From: Planctomycetota bacterium
GTDB taxonomy: Bacteria > Planctomycetota > B129-G9
Assembly (NCBI GenBank): GCA_030607235.1
Contig: JAUWEX010000065.1
Span: 1 to 6,678 of the forward strand
Direction of reading: 5' to 3'
Length of the DNA: 6,678 nucleotides
A program made the translations under genes and the position numbers. Positions 5,575-6,678 of this stretch are shown piece after piece (position 1 is the first letter of the stretch; every line of letters begins with the position of its first letter). Below the pieces are notes generated by a model that saw nothing but the letters and a program-made list of their open reading frames with translations, had not been told where the DNA came from and did no database searches.

Positions 5575-5733
5575 TCAAGCCTGTTTTTCCTGCGCCTGGA
5601 TTTTCATCCAGTTGGCGAATCCGCCCAGATTGAGCGCGTCGAAATACGCGCCCATCGACAGGTAGAAGTACGCCGAATAAATCTCGGCGTTTATCTGGTC
5701 GTTGATCGCGGACTGCATTTTTTCGCTGATCAT
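5575..5733 (-). pseudogene. 5' remnant of a ferritin gene (52 codons)
   Basis: The reading frame starts at ATG 5733, six bases after the desulfoferrodoxin stop, with an AAAGGAT site inside the end of that gene. It translates into a clean bacterial ferritin N terminus: [21 protein letters not shown], then [13 protein letters not shown]. Residue numbering matches E. coli FtnA, with Glu17 (a ferroxidase-site ligand) and Tyr24 in place. After Glu49 it diverges: residue 50, which should be the ligand Glu50, is Lys, and TGA follows at codon 53. A ferritin is normally about 165 residues, so three of its four helices are absent. I examined the two other frames after the break and neither resumes ferritin sequence, so this is a deletion or junction rather than a single frameshift. 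The fragment cannot form the four-helix bundle. It may still be translated and may influence translation of the next gene. Confidence 0.85.
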
Positions 5734-5739
5734 AACGGC

Positions 5740-6114
5740 CTATCCTTTCCACAATCCGTGAACGTTGCAATATTCGCGGGCGACGACGCTGTCGGCGTCG
5801 ATCATGAAGGTCGCCTCCGGAGCGATGCCGGGCTTGAGGAATTCGCGATAAGCCTTGTCGCCGGCGATGACTTCGATCCACTCGATGTGGTGCTTTTCTT
5901 CCATCGGATGGGCCACGCTGCCGACCTTGACTTTGAATCCGCCGTCTGTTTTTTCGATGACCGGCACGTGTTTTTCTTTGGCCGCATCGGTGGTGTTTTC
6001 CTGGTAGAGCCTCATCGCGGCCCCGCAGCAAACCAGATCGCCCGCGCCGCCGTGCACCATCTCGACGATGTTGCCGCACACTTCGCACTTGTATATCTGT
6101 AATCTCTCGGTCAT
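5740..6114 (-). CDS. dfx: Desulfoferrodoxin (2Fe superoxide reductase)
   Basis: This 124-residue protein is a two-iron superoxide reductase, which reduces superoxide to hydrogen peroxide without releasing oxygen. The N-terminal desulforedoxin-like domain carries centre I, an Fe(Cys)4 site formed by C10, C13, C29 and C30 (CEVCG and CCG). The C-terminal domain carries the catalytic centre II with four histidines and one cysteine: H49 in EKHVP, H69 in HPM, H75 in EKHHIEW, then C116 and H119 in CNVHGLW. The catalytic Glu47-Lys48 pair next to H49 is present. All ligands are intact and the length is normal. The ATG at 6114 has an AAAAGGAG site upstream. The gene sits between tpx and the ferritin remnant. 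Rubredoxin, encoded about 1.5 kb downstream, is the usual electron donor to this enzyme, so the cluster supplies both parts. Confidence 0.97.
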   Translation of the reverse strand: MTERLQIYKCEVCGNIVEMVHGGAGDLVCCGAAMRLYQENTTDAAKEKHVPVIEKTDGGFKVKVGSVAHPMEEKHHIEWIEVIAGDKAYREFLKPGIAPEATFMIDADSVVAREYCNVHGLWKG

Positions 6115-6127
6115 GTCGTTCTCCTTT

Positions 6128-6643
6128 TCAGATAAGTGTTTTGAGGCACCGCAAAACCGCTTCGTAATCGGGCTCTTCGGTGATCTCTTTCACAAACTGT
6201 GCATGCTGGATCGTACCTTCCCTGTCGACGACGAACACCGCCCGCGTCAACAGCCGCAGTTCTTTGATGAGCGTTCCGTAAGCCGTGCCGAACGAGGCGT
6301 CGAGGTGGTCGGAGAGGGTTACGACCCTGTCGACACCCGCCGAGCCGCACCAGCGCGCCTGCGCGAAAGGCAGATCCATGGTGATAGTCAGTATCTCCAC
6401 ACCCTCGCCGAAGTTGGCGGCCTCCATGTTGAACTTGCGAGTCTGTGTGTCGCAGACTGCGGTGTCGAGAGAAGGCGCCGTGGCGATGATGCGGATCTTG
6501 TCGGAGACCGGCGAAAATTCGTACGGCGAAAGATCGTTGGCCTGAACCCTGAAGGCCGGGGCCTTGTCGCCGACGGCGGGCTGAGTGCCGACGAGCGTAA
6601 GGGGGTTGCCCTGGAACGTAATCGTTCCTTTGTTTTCATTCAT
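6128..6643 (-). CDS. tpx: Thiol peroxidase (Tpx, atypical 2-Cys peroxiredoxin)
   Basis: This 171-residue protein matches the Tpx family in length and layout. Tpx is a cytoplasmic peroxidase that reduces hydrogen and alkyl peroxides and is normally recycled by thioredoxin. The peroxidatic cysteine is C64 in the motif PSLDTAVC, with the family's Thr at position 61. The resolving cysteine is C99 in AQARWCG, the expected partner in Tpx (C61 and C95 in E. coli). The N-terminal [14 protein letters not shown] strand pair and the GDKAP segment are also typical. The ATG at 6643 is preceded by a GAAAGGA ribosome binding site. The stop lies 13 bases before the desulfoferrodoxin start, which suggests one transcript. 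Its promoter is probably outside the window, as only 35 bases remain upstream. The family call is secure; that thioredoxin is the reductant is inferred from the family. Confidence 0.96.
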   Translation of the reverse strand: MNENKGTITFQGNPLTLVGTQPAVGDKAPAFRVQANDLSPYEFSPVSDKIRIIATAPSLDTAVCDTQTRKFNMEAANFGEGVEILTITMDLPFAQARWCGSAGVDRVVTLSDHLDASFGTAYGTLIKELRLLTRAVFVVDREGTIQHAQFVKEITEEPDYEAVLRCLKTLI

Positions 6644-6678
6644 GACAATCCTTTCGTAAATCCGACGGAATCAGTCTT

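Noticed and set aside
5540..5606. A simple frameshift within an otherwise complete ferritin gene
   Set aside because: None of the three frames after position 5590 resembles ferritin helix 2 or later helices; the next sequence belongs to the membrane protein.

Overview
All supported genes lie on the minus strand, so transcription runs from position 6678 towards position 1. The gene set is thiol peroxidase, desulfoferrodoxin (superoxide reductase), ferritin-type and rubrerythrin-type diiron proteins, rubredoxin, an Rrf2 regulator and the hybrid cluster protein Hcp. This is the typical oxygen- and nitrogen-oxide-defence set of an anaerobic or microaerophilic bacterium. GC content is moderately high and start sites mostly carry AGGAG-type ribosome binding sites. 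I cannot name the lineage from the sequence alone.

Right-hand block (6643 down to 3446), reactive oxygen handling: tpx, then desulfoferrodoxin 13 bases later. Six bases further on is a gene that begins as a perfect ferritin but stops after 52 codons. Next comes an uncharacterised two-helix membrane protein whose own beginning appears to be missing, then a rubrerythrin-like protein, a rubredoxin and a second rubrerythrin-like protein. The two rubrerythrin-like proteins are both 163 residues and align without gaps. The first has a full set of expected diiron ligands; the second has lost one and changed another. A weak inverted repeat and a plausible promoter lie just before the second copy.

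Left-hand block (3312 down to 73), nitrosative or redox stress: a good promoter overlapped by two palindromes drives a compact operon of an Rrf2 regulator, an iron-sulfur protein that overlaps it by 11 bases, and hcp, which overlaps the iron-sulfur gene by 4 bases (ATGA). After hcp is a strong 14-bp stem-loop whose wobble pairs only work in the minus-strand RNA. It is followed by a dicluster ferredoxin that is open only if one base is added in an A5 run. The final 38 bases may begin another gene.

Working model: superoxide is reduced by desulfoferrodoxin, and peroxides by Tpx and the rubrerythrin-like proteins, with rubredoxin as electron carrier. Hcp, its iron-sulfur partner and the ferredoxin handle nitric oxide or hydroxylamine chemistry under the Rrf2 switch. 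I see no clearly new system. The most unusual points are the ferritin/membrane-gene junction, the decayed diiron site in the second rubrerythrin-like protein, the cysteine-rich stretch in Hcp, and the regulatory palindromes and stem-loop.
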